A stretch of 64,000 nt of DNA, taken from contig JAEWHP010000020.1 of NCBI GenBank assembly GCA_023387735.1, positions 186,001 through 250,000 of the forward strand, read 5' to 3'. A model generated the notes under the pieces. It was not told the origin of the DNA, ran no database searches, and worked only from the letters and a program-made list of their open reading frames with translations. Shown here piece after piece: positions 16,700 to 25,007 of the stretch. Position 1 is the first letter of the stretch. Each line of letters begins with the position of its first letter. Made by a program: the position numbers and the translations under genes. The DNA comes from Pseudomonadota bacterium (lineage in GTDB: Bacteria; Pseudomonadota; Alphaproteobacteria; Rhizobiales; Xanthobacteraceae).

Positions 16700-17182
16700 T
16701 CAGGACCCCGGATTCCGCCGCTGCACGAAGGCGGTCGCGAGGAACGAGTACACCACCTCGCCGCGCTGGTTGGTGCCGGTATTGCGGATTTGCAGGATGC
16801 CCCATTCGGGACGCTTCTCGGAGATCCGCTTGGTTTCGACCCGGCTGGAATAGCGGATGGTGTCGCCCGCCAGCACCGGCTTGATCCAGCGCAATTCGCG
16901 GAAACCCGGCGAGGGTCCGCCGACCGCGACCTTCTCGCCGCGCGCGGCGGCCTCTCGGGCCAGGCGCTGGCCATCGGCGACCAGAAGCTTCATGCAGACC
17001 GCGGCGACGTGCCAGCCCGAGGCGGCCAGTCCCCCGAACAGGGATTTGCGTCCCTCCTCCTCATCGAGATGAAAGCGCTGCGGGTCGAACTGGGCGGCGA
17101 ACCGCTTGATGTCCTCGGCGGTGAAGGTGAACGAGCCGAACTCGCGCTGCGCGCCGATCTCGGCGTCCTCGAAGTAACGCAT
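16700..17182 (-). CDS. MaoC-like hotdog dehydratase, second gene of pair
   Basis: A 160-residue hotdog-fold protein. The N-terminal part (FTAEDIKRFAAQFDPQRFHL) contains the D-x-x-x-x-H pattern typical of the R-hydratase active site. GGLAASGWHVAAVCMKLL is the central hotdog helix, and WIKPVLAGDTIRYSSRVETK a conserved strand pair. Members hydrate enoyl-CoA or bind acyl thioesters. ATG 17182 immediately follows the stop of the upstream gene (17185), so the two are cotranscribed and may form a heterodimer. Confidence 0.82.
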   Translation of the reverse strand: MRYFEDAEIGAQREFGSFTFTAEDIKRFAAQFDPQRFHLDEEEGRKSLFGGLAASGWHVAAVCMKLLVADGQRLAREAAARGEKVAVGGPSPGFRELRWIKPVLAGDTIRYSSRVETKRISEKRPEWGILQIRNTGTNQRGEVVYSFLATAFVQRRNPGS

Positions 17183-17184
17183 CG

Positions 17185-17646
17185 CTAGGCCGCTCCCGTC
17201 TCGGCGCGGCGGCGCACGATGATTGGCGATTCCATCTGGCACAGCACCGCGCCGGCCGCGTTGCGGATCGTGCCCTTGAAGGTGACGATGCCGGTCTCGG
17301 GTCGGCTGCGCGAAATCCTGGCCTCCGCAACTTCAACATCGAGCGTGAGATCGTCACCCGGTCGCAGCGGTGCCTGCCAGCGCATCTCGTTGACGCCGGG
17401 CGAGCCGAGCGAGGCGGTGCGGCCGATGAAGCCGTCGAACAGCATCCGCATCATCAGCGAGCCGAGGTGCCAGCCCGATCCGGACAGCCCCTTCAGCATC
17501 GACGCATTGGCGGCCGCCTCGTCCAGATGCATCGGCTGCGGGTCATACTCGGCGGCGAACGCCAGAATTTCCTCGCGTGTGACATGGCGCGGCCCGAAGG
17601 TGCCGAAATGGCCGGGCTTGAAGTCTTCGAAAGTCAGCATTGTCAT
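17185..17646 (-). CDS. MaoC-like hotdog dehydratase, first gene of pair
   Basis: A 153-residue protein (MTMLTFEDFKPGHFGTFGPR) with the hydratase motif ILAFAAEYDPQPMHLDEAAA (Asp and His about residues 33 and 38). The helix LSGSGWHLGSLMMRML and WQAPLRPGDDLTLDVEV follow. It is clearly homologous to its downstream neighbour. ATG 17646 or ATG 17640 may be the start; neither has a strong ribosome binding site. Confidence 0.82.
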   Translation of the reverse strand: MTMLTFEDFKPGHFGTFGPRHVTREEILAFAAEYDPQPMHLDEAAANASMLKGLSGSGWHLGSLMMRMLFDGFIGRTASLGSPGVNEMRWQAPLRPGDDLTLDVEVAEARISRSRPETGIVTFKGTIRNAAGAVLCQMESPIIVRRRAETGAA

Positions 17647-17865
17647 GAAATTCGGATTCGGATTGCGATGAGGATTGAGGATTTCCTGTGGAGAGGCCTG
17701 ATTGTGGCCCTTATTTGCGGCATTCTCAACTCGCCCATCCGCATAGCTATCTCGCCGAGGGCGAGCGCCGCCCGTGGCGTTCGCCCTTGACTTGCCCGAA
17801 GCAAGTTTCGGGGTTAGCCGTATGTCCGATGGAACCAGGTTATTTGACTCGCCGGAGAACCACCG

Positions 17866-18159
17866 ATGTTCGACTTCCAGGATCTGTTTCAGTGGGATAG
17901 GTTCATAACACCCACGATCATCAAGACGTTCTACTGGCTCATCATGGCGGTGATCGCGCTGTTCGGGATTGCCGGAATCCTGTCGGCGCTTTCGACGATG
18001 GCGATCAGTCCGTTCTACGGATTCATCATGCTGTTGTCCTCGATCGCCAGCGTCGTCGTGGGAATCATCTTTGCGCGCATCGGCGCGGAATTCATCCTGA
18101 TCGTCTTCCGCATCAACGAACATCTCGGCGCGATTCGCGATCAGGGGCAGATGCGGTAA
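17866..18159 (+). CDS. DUF4282 family membrane protein
   Basis: A 97-residue inner-membrane protein. The N-terminal FDFQDLFQWDRFITPTIIK is followed by two hydrophobic helices (FYWLIMAVIALFGIAGILSA and ISPFYGFIMLLSSIASVVVG). The closing segment, IFARIGAEFILIVFRINEHL, is characteristic of DUF4282. Function unknown. Confidence 0.85.
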   Translation: MFDFQDLFQWDRFITPTIIKTFYWLIMAVIALFGIAGILSALSTMAISPFYGFIMLLSSIASVVVGIIFARIGAEFILIVFRINEHLGAIRDQGQMR

Positions 18160-18172
18160 CCACGCTGGAATC

Positions 18173-18252
18173 GTAGGGTGGGCAAAGCGTAGCGTGCCCA
18201 CCACAACTTGCGGAGTACCAATGGTGGGCACGCTTCGCTTTGCCCACCCTAC
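18173..18252. repeat. Inverted repeat of the GTAGGGTGGGCAAAGCG family
   Basis: GTAGGGTGGGCAAAGCG at the left is mirrored by CGCTTTGCCCACCCTAC at the right, with inner GTGCCCACCA/TGGTGGGCAC arms. The whole unit can fold as one long hairpin between the DUF4282 and ychF 3' ends, where it may act as a bidirectional terminator. Another copy is at 43010-43092. Confidence 0.85.
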
Positions 18253-18270
18253 ACGCCCGCAGCCAAATTC

Positions 18271-19368
18271 TCAGGTATTGAACCGGAAATGCATGACGTC
18301 GCCGTCGGCGACAACGTATTCCTTGCCTTCCAGGCGCAGCTTGCCTGCATCGCGCGCGCCGGCCTCGCCACCCAGCGCGACATAGTCGGCGTAGGCGATG
18401 GTCTCGGCCCGGATAAAACCCTTCTCGAAATCGGTATGGATCACGCCGGCCGCGGCGGGCGCCTTGGTGCCGCGGTTGATGGTCCAGGCGCGGGCTTCCT
18501 TGGGGCCGACGGTGAAATAGGTGATGAGGTCGAGCAGCTGGTAGCCGGCGCGAATCAGGCGGTCGAGGCCGGCCTCTTCCAGGCCCAGCGTATCCAGAAA
18601 CTCGGCACGCTCCTCGCGCGACAGCGTCGCGATCTCGGATTCGATCTTGGCGGAGATCACCACCGCAACCGCGCCCTCCTTCTTCGCGTGTTCGAACACC
18701 TGCTTCGAGAAGCTGTTGCCGTCCTTGGCCGAGCCTTCCTCGACGTTGCAGACGTACAGCACCGGCTTGGAGGTCAACAGGCCGAGCATGCGGAAGGCCC
18801 GCTCTTCCTCCGGCTTGCGTTCGAGCGCCCGTGCCGGCTTGCCCTCGCGCAGCAGCACCAGCGCGCGGTTGACGAGTTCGAGCTGCTCCTTGGCGTCCTT
18901 GTCGTTGCCCTTGGCCTTCTTGGCGAGATTGTCGACGCGCTTCTCCAGACTGTCGAGGTCGGCCAGCATCAGCTCGGTTTCGATGGTCTCGATATCAGCC
19001 AGCGGCGCAATCTTGCCTTCGACGTGGGTGATGTCGGAATCCTCGAAGCACCGCACCACATGCGCCACCGCATCGACCTCACGGATGGTAGCGAGGAACT
19101 GGTTGCCGAGGCCTTCGCCCTTCGAAGCGCCGCGCACCAGGCCCGCGATATCCACGAAGGTCAGCCGCGTCGGGATGATCTGAGCGGACTTGGCGATGTC
19201 GGACAGCTTGTCGAGTCTGGGATCGGGCACCGCGACCTCGCCGACATTCGGCTCGATGGTGCAGAACGGATAATTCGCCGCCTGCGCCGCCGCCGTCTCG
19301 GTCAACGCGTTGAACAGCGTCGACTTGCCGACATTGGGCAGGCCGACGATACCGCATTTGAATCCCAT
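18271..19368 (-). CDS. ychF: Redox-regulated ATPase YchF (Obg-like)
   Basis: A 365-residue TRAFAC-class P-loop NTPase. G1 is GLPNVGKSTLFNAL (about residues 8-21). NYPFCTIEPNVG covers the switch region and DIAGLVRGASKGEGLGN carries the DxxG motif. The G4 position reads NVEEG instead of NKxD, the change that gives YchF/OLA1 proteins their ATP preference. A coiled-coil arm and a C-terminal TGS domain (TYFTVGPKEARAWTI) follow. YchF associates with ribosomes and stress responses. It is the last gene of the rplY-pth-ychF group, 27 bp after pth. Confidence 0.97.
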   Translation of the reverse strand: MGFKCGIVGLPNVGKSTLFNALTETAAAQAANYPFCTIEPNVGEVAVPDPRLDKLSDIAKSAQIIPTRLTFVDIAGLVRGASKGEGLGNQFLATIREVDAVAHVVRCFEDSDITHVEGKIAPLADIETIETELMLADLDSLEKRVDNLAKKAKGNDKDAKEQLELVNRALVLLREGKPARALERKPEEERAFRMLGLLTSKPVLYVCNVEEGSAKDGNSFSKQVFEHAKKEGAVAVVISAKIESEIATLSREERAEFLDTLGLEEAGLDRLIRAGYQLLDLITYFTVGPKEARAWTINRGTKAPAAAGVIHTDFEKGFIRAETIAYADYVALGGEAGARDAGKLRLEGKEYVVADGDVMHFRFNT

Positions 19369-19395
19369 AATACGTCCTGAAGTCCGTTCGCGATG

Positions 19396-20010
19396 TCAGT
19401 TGCCGCCGTTGGCGTCACCATCGCCCTTCTCGAAAAATCCCCTGGCCTGCAGCGCCAGGTGCACCTTGTTCTGGAACGTCGAATCCTTGCCCGCCACGAG
19501 CAGGCCGGCATTGTCCGCCATCACCTGGCACAGTGCCTCGACCCACGGTCGGTCGCTCTTCGCAAAGTCCGACAGCACGTGGCTATGCACCAGTTCCTTG
19601 ATGCCGGGATGACCGATCCCGAGCCGCACCCGGCGATAGTCGTTGCCGATATGCGAGGAGATCGAGCGCAGCCCATTGTGGCCGGCAATGCCGCCGCCGA
19701 CCTTGACGCGCACCTTGGCAGCCGGCAGTTCGAGTTCGTCCTGAAAGACGGTGATGTCGCCGGCGGAGAGCTTGAAGAAATTGGCGGCTTCCTGGACCGC
19801 GCGACCGGACTCGTTCATGTAGGTGGTCGGCTTGAGCAGGACGACCTTCTCATGATCGAGCGAGCCTTCGGACGCCTCGCCCTGAAAGCGGCGGCGCCAT
19901 GGTGCGAAACCATGACGCCGCGCAATTTCATCGACGGCCATGAAGCCGATGTTGTGGCGGTTGTTCGCGTATTTCGCGCCGGGGTTACCGAGGCCAACAA
20001 ACAGGCGCAT
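19396..20010 (-). CDS. pth: Peptidyl-tRNA hydrolase
   Basis: A 204-residue enzyme that releases tRNA from prematurely dropped peptidyl-tRNA. The N-terminus MRLFVGLGNPGAKYANNRHN carries the catalytic Asn/His pair (NRHNIGF), followed by the conserved KPTTYMNESGRAV and HNGLRSI motifs. The C-terminal 15 residues (FFEKGDGDANGGN) are a short lineage tail. It lies 30 bp after rplY on the same strand, a common alphaproteobacterial order. Confidence 0.97.
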   Translation of the reverse strand: MRLFVGLGNPGAKYANNRHNIGFMAVDEIARRHGFAPWRRRFQGEASEGSLDHEKVVLLKPTTYMNESGRAVQEAANFFKLSAGDITVFQDELELPAAKVRVKVGGGIAGHNGLRSISSHIGNDYRRVRLGIGHPGIKELVHSHVLSDFAKSDRPWVEALCQVMADNAGLLVAGKDSTFQNKVHLALQARGFFEKGDGDANGGN

Positions 20011-20040
20011 GGCGCGGCATCCCCGGCATCCCGCCTTCGC

Positions 20041-20760
20041 TTACTTCTTCTTTTCGCCACCACCGGCAGGCGCCTTGGCACCCGCCGCCGGCGCAGCACC
20101 CGCCGCAGGCGCAGCGCCCGCCGCCGGAGCGGCACCCGGCGCAGCGGCCGGACCGGCAGCAGCGGCAGCCGCCGCAGCCTTCTGTTCTTCGGCGTAGCCG
20201 GAGGGCGGCACGATGGTCACCAGCGTCGCGTCTTCACGCGACAGCGCCTTCACGCCGGTCGGCAGCTTGATGTCGGACAGATGCAGCGAGTAGCTGATTT
20301 CGAGCGCGCTGACATCGGCCTCGATGTACTGCGGAATGTTGTCGACCGAGCACTCGAGATCGACGGTGTGGGTGACGATGTTGACGGTGCCGCCGCGCTT
20401 GACGCCGGGGGCGGTTTCCGCGTTGACGATGTGCAGGGGAACGCTGACGCGGATGGTCGCACCTTCGCCGAGCCGCATGAAATCGACATGCAGCGGGAAG
20501 TCACGCACCGGATCGAGGTGGAAGTCGCGCGGAATCACGCGGTGCTTCTTGCCCTCGAGGTTGATGTCGAAAAGCGTGGTCAGGAACCGGCCGGCCAGGA
20601 TGCGCTGGCGGAGTTCCTTGTCGTCGACCGAGATGGTCACGGGGGGCTGGTTGTTGCCATAGATCACTCCGGGCACTCTCCCGGCGCGACGCTCGGCCCG
20701 GGCGGCCCCCTTGCCGCTCTGCGGACGCGAAGTCGCCTTCAACTCGTTGACGGTCGCCAT
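20041..20760 (-). CDS. rplY: 50S ribosomal protein L25 (Ctc form) with Ala/Pro/Gly-rich tail
   Basis: A 239-residue 5S rRNA-binding protein. Residues 1-95 form the L25 domain (GKGAARAERRAGRVPGVIYG); residues 100-190 form the TL5/Ctc beta domain (ECSVDNIPQYIEADVSALEI). The last 45 residues are low complexity, built from repeated AAPAAG units and ending GGGEKKK. The tail is encoded by tandem DNA repeats. First gene of the rplY-pth-ychF group. Confidence 0.96.
   Translation of the reverse strand: MATVNELKATSRPQSGKGAARAERRAGRVPGVIYGNNQPPVTISVDDKELRQRILAGRFLTTLFDINLEGKKHRVIPRDFHLDPVRDFPLHVDFMRLGEGATIRVSVPLHIVNAETAPGVKRGGTVNIVTHTVDLECSVDNIPQYIEADVSALEISYSLHLSDIKLPTGVKALSREDATLVTIVPPSGYAEEQKAAAAAAAAGPAAAPGAAPAAGAAPAAGAAPAAGAKAPAGGGEKKK
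20069..20178. repeat. Tandem GC-rich repeat inside rplY
   Basis: Units of roughly 18 bp of the type GCAGCACCCGCCGCAGGC recur and encode the AAPAAG repeats of the L25 tail. Such a tract is prone to slip and change tail length. Confidence 0.6.
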
Positions 20761-20779
20761 CGTGGTAAGTCCTTGTTTT

Positions 20780-20808
20780 CTAAAAAGTTAAAGGCCGCAT
20801 CGCGGCCC
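20780..20808 (-). terminator. Hairpin with T-rich tail upstream of rplY
   Basis: On the minus strand GGCCGC pairs with GCGGCC around a 3-nt loop, followed by TTTAACTTTTT. It lies between the ubiK-like gene and rplY, and could end the former or attenuate the leader of the latter. Confidence 0.45.
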
Positions 20809-20939
20809 GTTAACGTCCACAGCAAGCCTCCAGGGGTGCGGGGGCTGCGGACGTGGCGGGCTTTTAGCCCCAAAGGGAGGAAATGACAAGGAAATGAAGG
20901 GACTTTTTGGCAGTTCAGGCCGCCCAAACCTCCTTGGCC

Positions 20940-21022
20940 GTCATGCCCGACCTTGGGCCGGGCATCCACGTCCTTGCCGCCGCGACGAAAGACATGGACG
21001 GCCGGGCAAACCCGGCCATGAC
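20940..21022. repeat. Inverted repeat of the GTCATGCCCG/GGGCATCCACG family
   Basis: GTCATGCCCGACCTTGGGCC begins and AACCCGGCCATGAC ends the element, with CATCCACGTC and GACATGGACGGCC inside. It occupies the gap between the ubiK-like gene and rplY. Confidence 0.7.
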
Positions 21023-21032
21023 AAGCAGCGTC

Positions 21033-21323
21033 CTACCCGCCCGCGTTCGGATTGCCAACCTCTGGTGTCGAGGAAATGCCAAGCTTGGCTTCCAGCGCTG
21101 CAATCCGCGTCTTAAGCGCCTCGTTTTCCTCGCGCGTCATGCGGGCCATGTCCTTGACCGCGTCGAACTCCTCGCGCTTGACGAGGTCGAGGTCGCGCAG
21201 GATGCGCTCGGCCTGGTTGCGAACAACCGTATCCACCTCGCGCTTGACGCCCTGGGCGGCACCGGCGGCGTCGTTCATCAAACGGCCAATCTCGTCGAAA
21301 AACCGATTGCTGGTCTGGGTCAT
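21033..21323 (-). CDS. UbiK/BMFP family accessory protein
   Basis: A 96-residue protein. An amphipathic N-terminal helix (MTQTSNRFFDEIGRLMNDAA) precedes a C-terminal coiled coil (EENEALKTRIAALEAKLG). This is the layout of the BMFP/UbiK family, whose founding member assists ubiquinone biosynthesis in E. coli by binding UbiJ and membranes. ATG 21323 has GGAG ten bases upstream. The function here is inferred from family only. Confidence 0.82.
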   Translation of the reverse strand: MTQTSNRFFDEIGRLMNDAAGAAQGVKREVDTVVRNQAERILRDLDLVKREEFDAVKDMARMTREENEALKTRIAALEAKLGISSTPEVGNPNAGG

Positions 21324-21508
21324 CTGGAACGCTCCGGTCGCTGCAAATTGATCGTCACGGACATGACAATGGCGATCCCGGGGGAAAGGTTCAAGGGTGC
21401 CTGCCACGGCCTGCATCGCGGCGGTTCGCCTTGTCATGCTTCGGTTTCCTTGCAATCGTATCCAGCGCTCCATCAGCAACCAGAATCACAAAGCAAGAAG
21501 AAACGCCC

Positions 21509-22243
21509 ATGATCGACCAGCAGATCGATATCGCGACCAAGGACGGCAAGACCACCACTTTCATCACCCATCCCGAACGCGGCGGGCCATTTCCGGTCAT
21601 CATCTTCTACATGGACGCGCCAGCGATCCGCGAGGAATTGCGCGACATGGCACGGCGGCTCGGTACCTCGGGCTACTACGTGATGCTGCCGAACATGTAT
21701 TACCGCTCCGGCGTCATGGAGCTCGGCCCGATCCCGCCGGACCCGGATGCCCCCGAACGCAAGCGGATGTTTGAATTCATGAACTCCATCAACATTCCGA
21801 TGGTGATGGAAGATACCAAGGCCCTGCTCGCCTACGCCGAGACCCAGCCAGCCGCGAATACCAAGATCGTCGGCACAGTCGGCTATTGCATGAGCGGCCG
21901 CTACGCGGTCAACGCCGCCACGCATTTCCCGGATCGTGTGAAGGCGGCGGCCTCGATCTACGGCACGCACCTTGCGACCGACCAGTCCGACAGCCCGCAC
22001 CTGGCCGCGGCCAAGACCAAGGCCGAACTCTATTTCGCCTGCGCCGAGACTGACATCTATGCGCCGCAGGAGATTATCGACAAGGTGACGGCGGGCATGA
22101 AGGGCTCGAAGAACGAGGTCGAGGTCTATCCCGGCACGCATCACGGCTTCGCCTTCCCCAAACGTCCGGTCTACGACCGGGACGCCGCCGAGCGGCACTG
22201 GGAACGACTTCTGGCACTCTATCGCCGCAACCTCGTACCGTAG
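21509..22243 (+). CDS. Dienelactone hydrolase family protein
   Basis: A 244-residue alpha/beta hydrolase. The nucleophile elbow GTVGYCMSGRYA carries cysteine in place of serine, as in dienelactone hydrolases. The acidic residue lies near ETDIYAPQE and the catalytic histidine in YPGTHHGFAFP. The family hydrolyses dienelactones from chloroaromatic breakdown or other small esters; the substrate is not predictable here. ATG 21509 has AGAAG upstream. It is followed 15 bp later by lgt. Confidence 0.9.
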   Translation: MIDQQIDIATKDGKTTTFITHPERGGPFPVIIFYMDAPAIREELRDMARRLGTSGYYVMLPNMYYRSGVMELGPIPPDPDAPERKRMFEFMNSINIPMVMEDTKALLAYAETQPAANTKIVGTVGYCMSGRYAVNAATHFPDRVKAAASIYGTHLATDQSDSPHLAAAKTKAELYFACAETDIYAPQEIIDKVTAGMKGSKNEVEVYPGTHHGFAFPKRPVYDRDAAERHWERLLALYRRNLVP

Positions 22244-22258
22244 CAGACATCGCACCCG

Positions 22259-23113
22259 ATGCCCTTCCTGACCATCGCCTTTCCGGTGTTCGATCCCGTA
22301 GCCATCTCGATCGGCCCGATCGCGATCCGCTGGTATGCGCTGGCCTATATCGGCGGCATCGTGCTCGGGTGGATTTACGCGCGCTCGCTGGTCAAGAAGG
22401 AACGGCTATGGGGCGGGCCGGCGCCAATCACGCCGGTGCAACTCGACGACTTCATTCTGTGGGTCACGATCGGCATCATTCTTGGCGGCCGTACTGGCTA
22501 CGTGCTGTTTTACAATCCCGCCTACTTCGCCCAGCACCCGGCAGAAATACTCCAGCTGTGGAACGGCGGCATGTCGTTCCACGGCGGCTTCCTCGGCTGC
22601 GTCGGGGCGGTGATGCTGTTTGCACTCAAGAACAACATCTCGATCCTGTCGCTTGGCGACATCACCACGGCTGTCGCGCCGATCGGAATATTGCTCGGAC
22701 GTATCGCCAACTTCATCAACAGCGAATTGTGGGGCCGGCCAGCGGATTCCAGCGTGCCGTGGGCGATGGTATTCCCCAATGGCGGGCCGATGCCGCGACA
22801 CCCCAGCCAGCTCTACGAAGCCGGCCTCGAGGGCATCCTGCTGTTTGTGGTTCTGGCGGTCATGATCCGGATGGGCGCCCTGAAGCGGCCGGGCCTGATC
22901 CTCGGCAGCTTCATTGCGATCTACGCTCTTGCCCGCATTACCGGCGAGTTCTTCCGCGAACCGGACCCGCAGCTCGGATTTTTATGGGGCGGGCTGACCA
23001 TGGGTATGCTGTTGTCGGTGCCGATGATCATTGCCGGAGCGATCCTGATCGTGAAAGCATCGCGCCGCGAGACGCGTAAGCAGATGCAAGAGCCAGTTCA
23101 AGGCAGGCCGTGA
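22259..23113 (+). CDS. lgt: Prolipoprotein diacylglyceryl transferase
   Basis: A 284-residue polytopic inner-membrane enzyme that transfers diacylglyceryl from phosphatidylglycerol to the lipobox cysteine. Recognisable motifs are IRWYALAYIGGIVLGW, GGRTGYVLFYN, WNGGMSFHGGFLG and the Lgt signature GRIANFINSELWGRP (about residues 147-161). PRHPSQLYEAGLEG and RITGEFFREPD follow. The stop overlaps the next GTG start by 4 bp, so lgt, the methyltransferase and pgeF are translationally coupled. Confidence 0.97.
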   Translation: MPFLTIAFPVFDPVAISIGPIAIRWYALAYIGGIVLGWIYARSLVKKERLWGGPAPITPVQLDDFILWVTIGIILGGRTGYVLFYNPAYFAQHPAEILQLWNGGMSFHGGFLGCVGAVMLFALKNNISILSLGDITTAVAPIGILLGRIANFINSELWGRPADSSVPWAMVFPNGGPMPRHPSQLYEAGLEGILLFVVLAVMIRMGALKRPGLILGSFIAIYALARITGEFFREPDPQLGFLWGGLTMGMLLSVPMIIAGAILIVKASRRETRKQMQEPVQGRP

Positions 23114-24237
23114 CCGAATATTCGCCGCTGGAATTGGAGATCAGGAGGCTGATCAAATCGGCCGGGCCGATGCCGGTCTGGCGATACATGGAACTGTGCC
23201 TCGTTCATCCCGAGCACGGCTATTACGTCTCGCGCGATCCGCTGGGCCGCGAGGGCGATTTCACGACCTCTCCCGAAGTGAGCCAGATGTTCGGCGAGCT
23301 GATCGGCTTGTGGGCGGCATCGGTGTGGAAATCGATCGGCTCGCCGCCAACACTGCGGCTGGTCGAACTCGGCCCCGGCCGCGGCACCATGATGGCGGAT
23401 GCACTGCGCGCGTTGCGGGTGCTGCCACCGCTTTATCAGTCGCTCAGTATCCACCTCGTCGAGATCAATCCGGTGCTGCGCGAGAAGCAGCAGGCGACGC
23501 TGTCAGGCGTTCGCAACATCACCTGGCATGACAACCTCGACGAGGTGCCTGAAGGCCCCGCCATCATTCTTGCCAACGAATATTTCGACGTCCTGCCGAT
23601 CCATCAGGTAGTCAGGCGCGAGACCGGCTGGCATGAGCGCGTGGTCGACATCGACAGCGATGGCAATCTGGTGTTCGGCTTCGATGACGAACCCCTGCCG
23701 CGCTTCGAAGTGCTGCTGCCGCCGCTGGTGCGTGCCGCCCCGATCGGCGCCGTGTTCGAATGGCGACCTGATACCGAGATAATGAAGATCGCAATGCGGG
23801 TCCGCCACCAGGACGGCGCGGCGCTGATCATCGATTACGGCCATCTGCGCAGCGACGCCGGCGACACCTTCCAGGCCATCGCGCGCCACAGCTATGCCGA
23901 TCCCCTGAAAAATCCCGGCCAGGCCGACGTCACCGCCCATGTCGACTTCCAGGCGCTGGCGCGCGCGGCGGAAGATGTCGGCGCGCGCGTCCACGGCCCG
24001 GTGACGCAAGGCGAATTCCTCAAGCGGCTCGGCATCGAGACCCGCGCCGTCGCGCTGATGGCAAAGACCACGCCGGAGATTTCCGCCGATATTTCAGGCG
24101 CACTGAAGCGGCTGATCGACAGCGGCCGCGGCGGCATGGGCTCGATGTTCAAGGTGCTCGCGATCACCGAACCAAATCTCATGTCGGTTGCAGGCATCAG
24201 CGACGAACCGCCGGAACCGGAGCGCGAAACATCATGA
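23110..24237 (+). CDS. MidA/NDUFAF7-like class I SAM-dependent methyltransferase
   Basis: A 375-residue protein. The N-terminal region includes YMELCLVHPEHGYYVSRDPL and GDFTTSPEVSQMFGELIGLW. The AdoMet motif is LVELGPGRGTMMADALRAL (about residues 82-100), followed by IILANEYFDVLPIHQ and LIIDYGH. This matches the DUF185/MidA family, whose eukaryotic member NDUFAF7 methylates an arginine of complex I; a matching role in respiratory complex assembly is plausible but inferred. The GTG start overlaps lgt and the end overlaps pgeF (ATGA). Confidence 0.9.
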   Translation: MTEYSPLELEIRRLIKSAGPMPVWRYMELCLVHPEHGYYVSRDPLGREGDFTTSPEVSQMFGELIGLWAASVWKSIGSPPTLRLVELGPGRGTMMADALRALRVLPPLYQSLSIHLVEINPVLREKQQATLSGVRNITWHDNLDEVPEGPAIILANEYFDVLPIHQVVRRETGWHERVVDIDSDGNLVFGFDDEPLPRFEVLLPPLVRAAPIGAVFEWRPDTEIMKIAMRVRHQDGAALIIDYGHLRSDAGDTFQAIARHSYADPLKNPGQADVTAHVDFQALARAAEDVGARVHGPVTQGEFLKRLGIETRAVALMAKTTPEISADISGALKRLIDSGRGGMGSMFKVLAITEPNLMSVAGISDEPPEPERETS

Positions 24238-25004
24238 CATTCGGATCGTCACTGCTCGCAGCCATTCCGGGCATGCGCCATGCCTTCTTCACCCGGGAGG
24301 GCGGCGTATCCGGCGAAATCTACGAGAGCCTCAATGGCGGCCTGGGTTCGAACGATGATCCCGCAAATGTCCTCGAAAATCGCCGCCGGATGGCCGAGCA
24401 GATGGGTGTCGAGCCGGCGAACTTCATCAGCGTGCACCAGGTCCACTCCCCCGACGCGGTGGTGGCGACGGGTCCATGGCCCGATGACACGCGGCCCCGC
24501 GCCGACGCCATCGTCACGCGCACGGAAGGCATCGCGATCGGCGTTACCGCCGCCGATTGCGGTCCGATCCTGTTTGCCGATGCCGGCGCGCGCGTGATCG
24601 GCGCCGCCCATGCGGGCTGGAGGGGCGCACTGACAGGCGTGGTGGAATCCACCATCGAGGCGATGGAAAAGCTCGGCGCCGACCGCGGCGGGATCGTCGC
24701 CGCCATCGGCCCCTTGATCCGCCAGCACTCCTACGAGGTCGGCGGCGAATTCGTCGAACGCTTTCTCGATGCCGACGGCGACAACAAATCGTTCTTCATT
24801 CCGTCGGTTCGATCAGGCCATGCGATGTTCGATCTCGCTGGCTTCATCCGCATGCGGCTGGAAAATGCGGGCGTGCTGATGATCGACGACATCGGCGTCG
24901 ATACCTATTCGGATCCGCGCTTCTACAGCTACCGCCGCTCGGTGCACCGGAACGAGCCGGATTACGGCCGCCACGTCCATGCGATCGCGTTGACGAGCGA
25001 GTAA
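24234..25004 (+). CDS. pgeF: Peptidoglycan editing factor PgeF (YfiH, multicopper polyphenol-oxidase-like fold)
   Basis: A 256-residue cytosolic hydrolase. Family motifs are MRHAFFTREGGVSGEIYESL, VHQVHSPDAV, the zinc-binding VTAADCGPILFAD and AAHAGWRGAL (His and Cys ligands), and GPLIRQHSYEVGGEF. PgeF removes misincorporated amino acids from peptidoglycan precursors; older annotations call it laccase or polyphenol oxidase. It is coupled by ATGA to the upstream methyltransferase. Confidence 0.95.
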   Translation: MTFGSSLLAAIPGMRHAFFTREGGVSGEIYESLNGGLGSNDDPANVLENRRRMAEQMGVEPANFISVHQVHSPDAVVATGPWPDDTRPRADAIVTRTEGIAIGVTAADCGPILFADAGARVIGAAHAGWRGALTGVVESTIEAMEKLGADRGGIVAAIGPLIRQHSYEVGGEFVERFLDADGDNKSFFIPSVRSGHAMFDLAGFIRMRLENAGVLMIDDIGVDTYSDPRFYSYRRSVHRNEPDYGRHVHAIALTSE

Positions 25005-25007
25005 TCC

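Noticed and set aside
18208..19380. Open frame antisense to ychF
   Set aside because: Mirror of YchF codon structure; no ribosome site or family, and the opposite strand has all GTPase motifs.
19393..20886. 497-codon open frame antisense to pth and rplY
   Set aside because: Spans two well-identified genes and the repeat-rich tail; low-complexity Arg/Ser translation.
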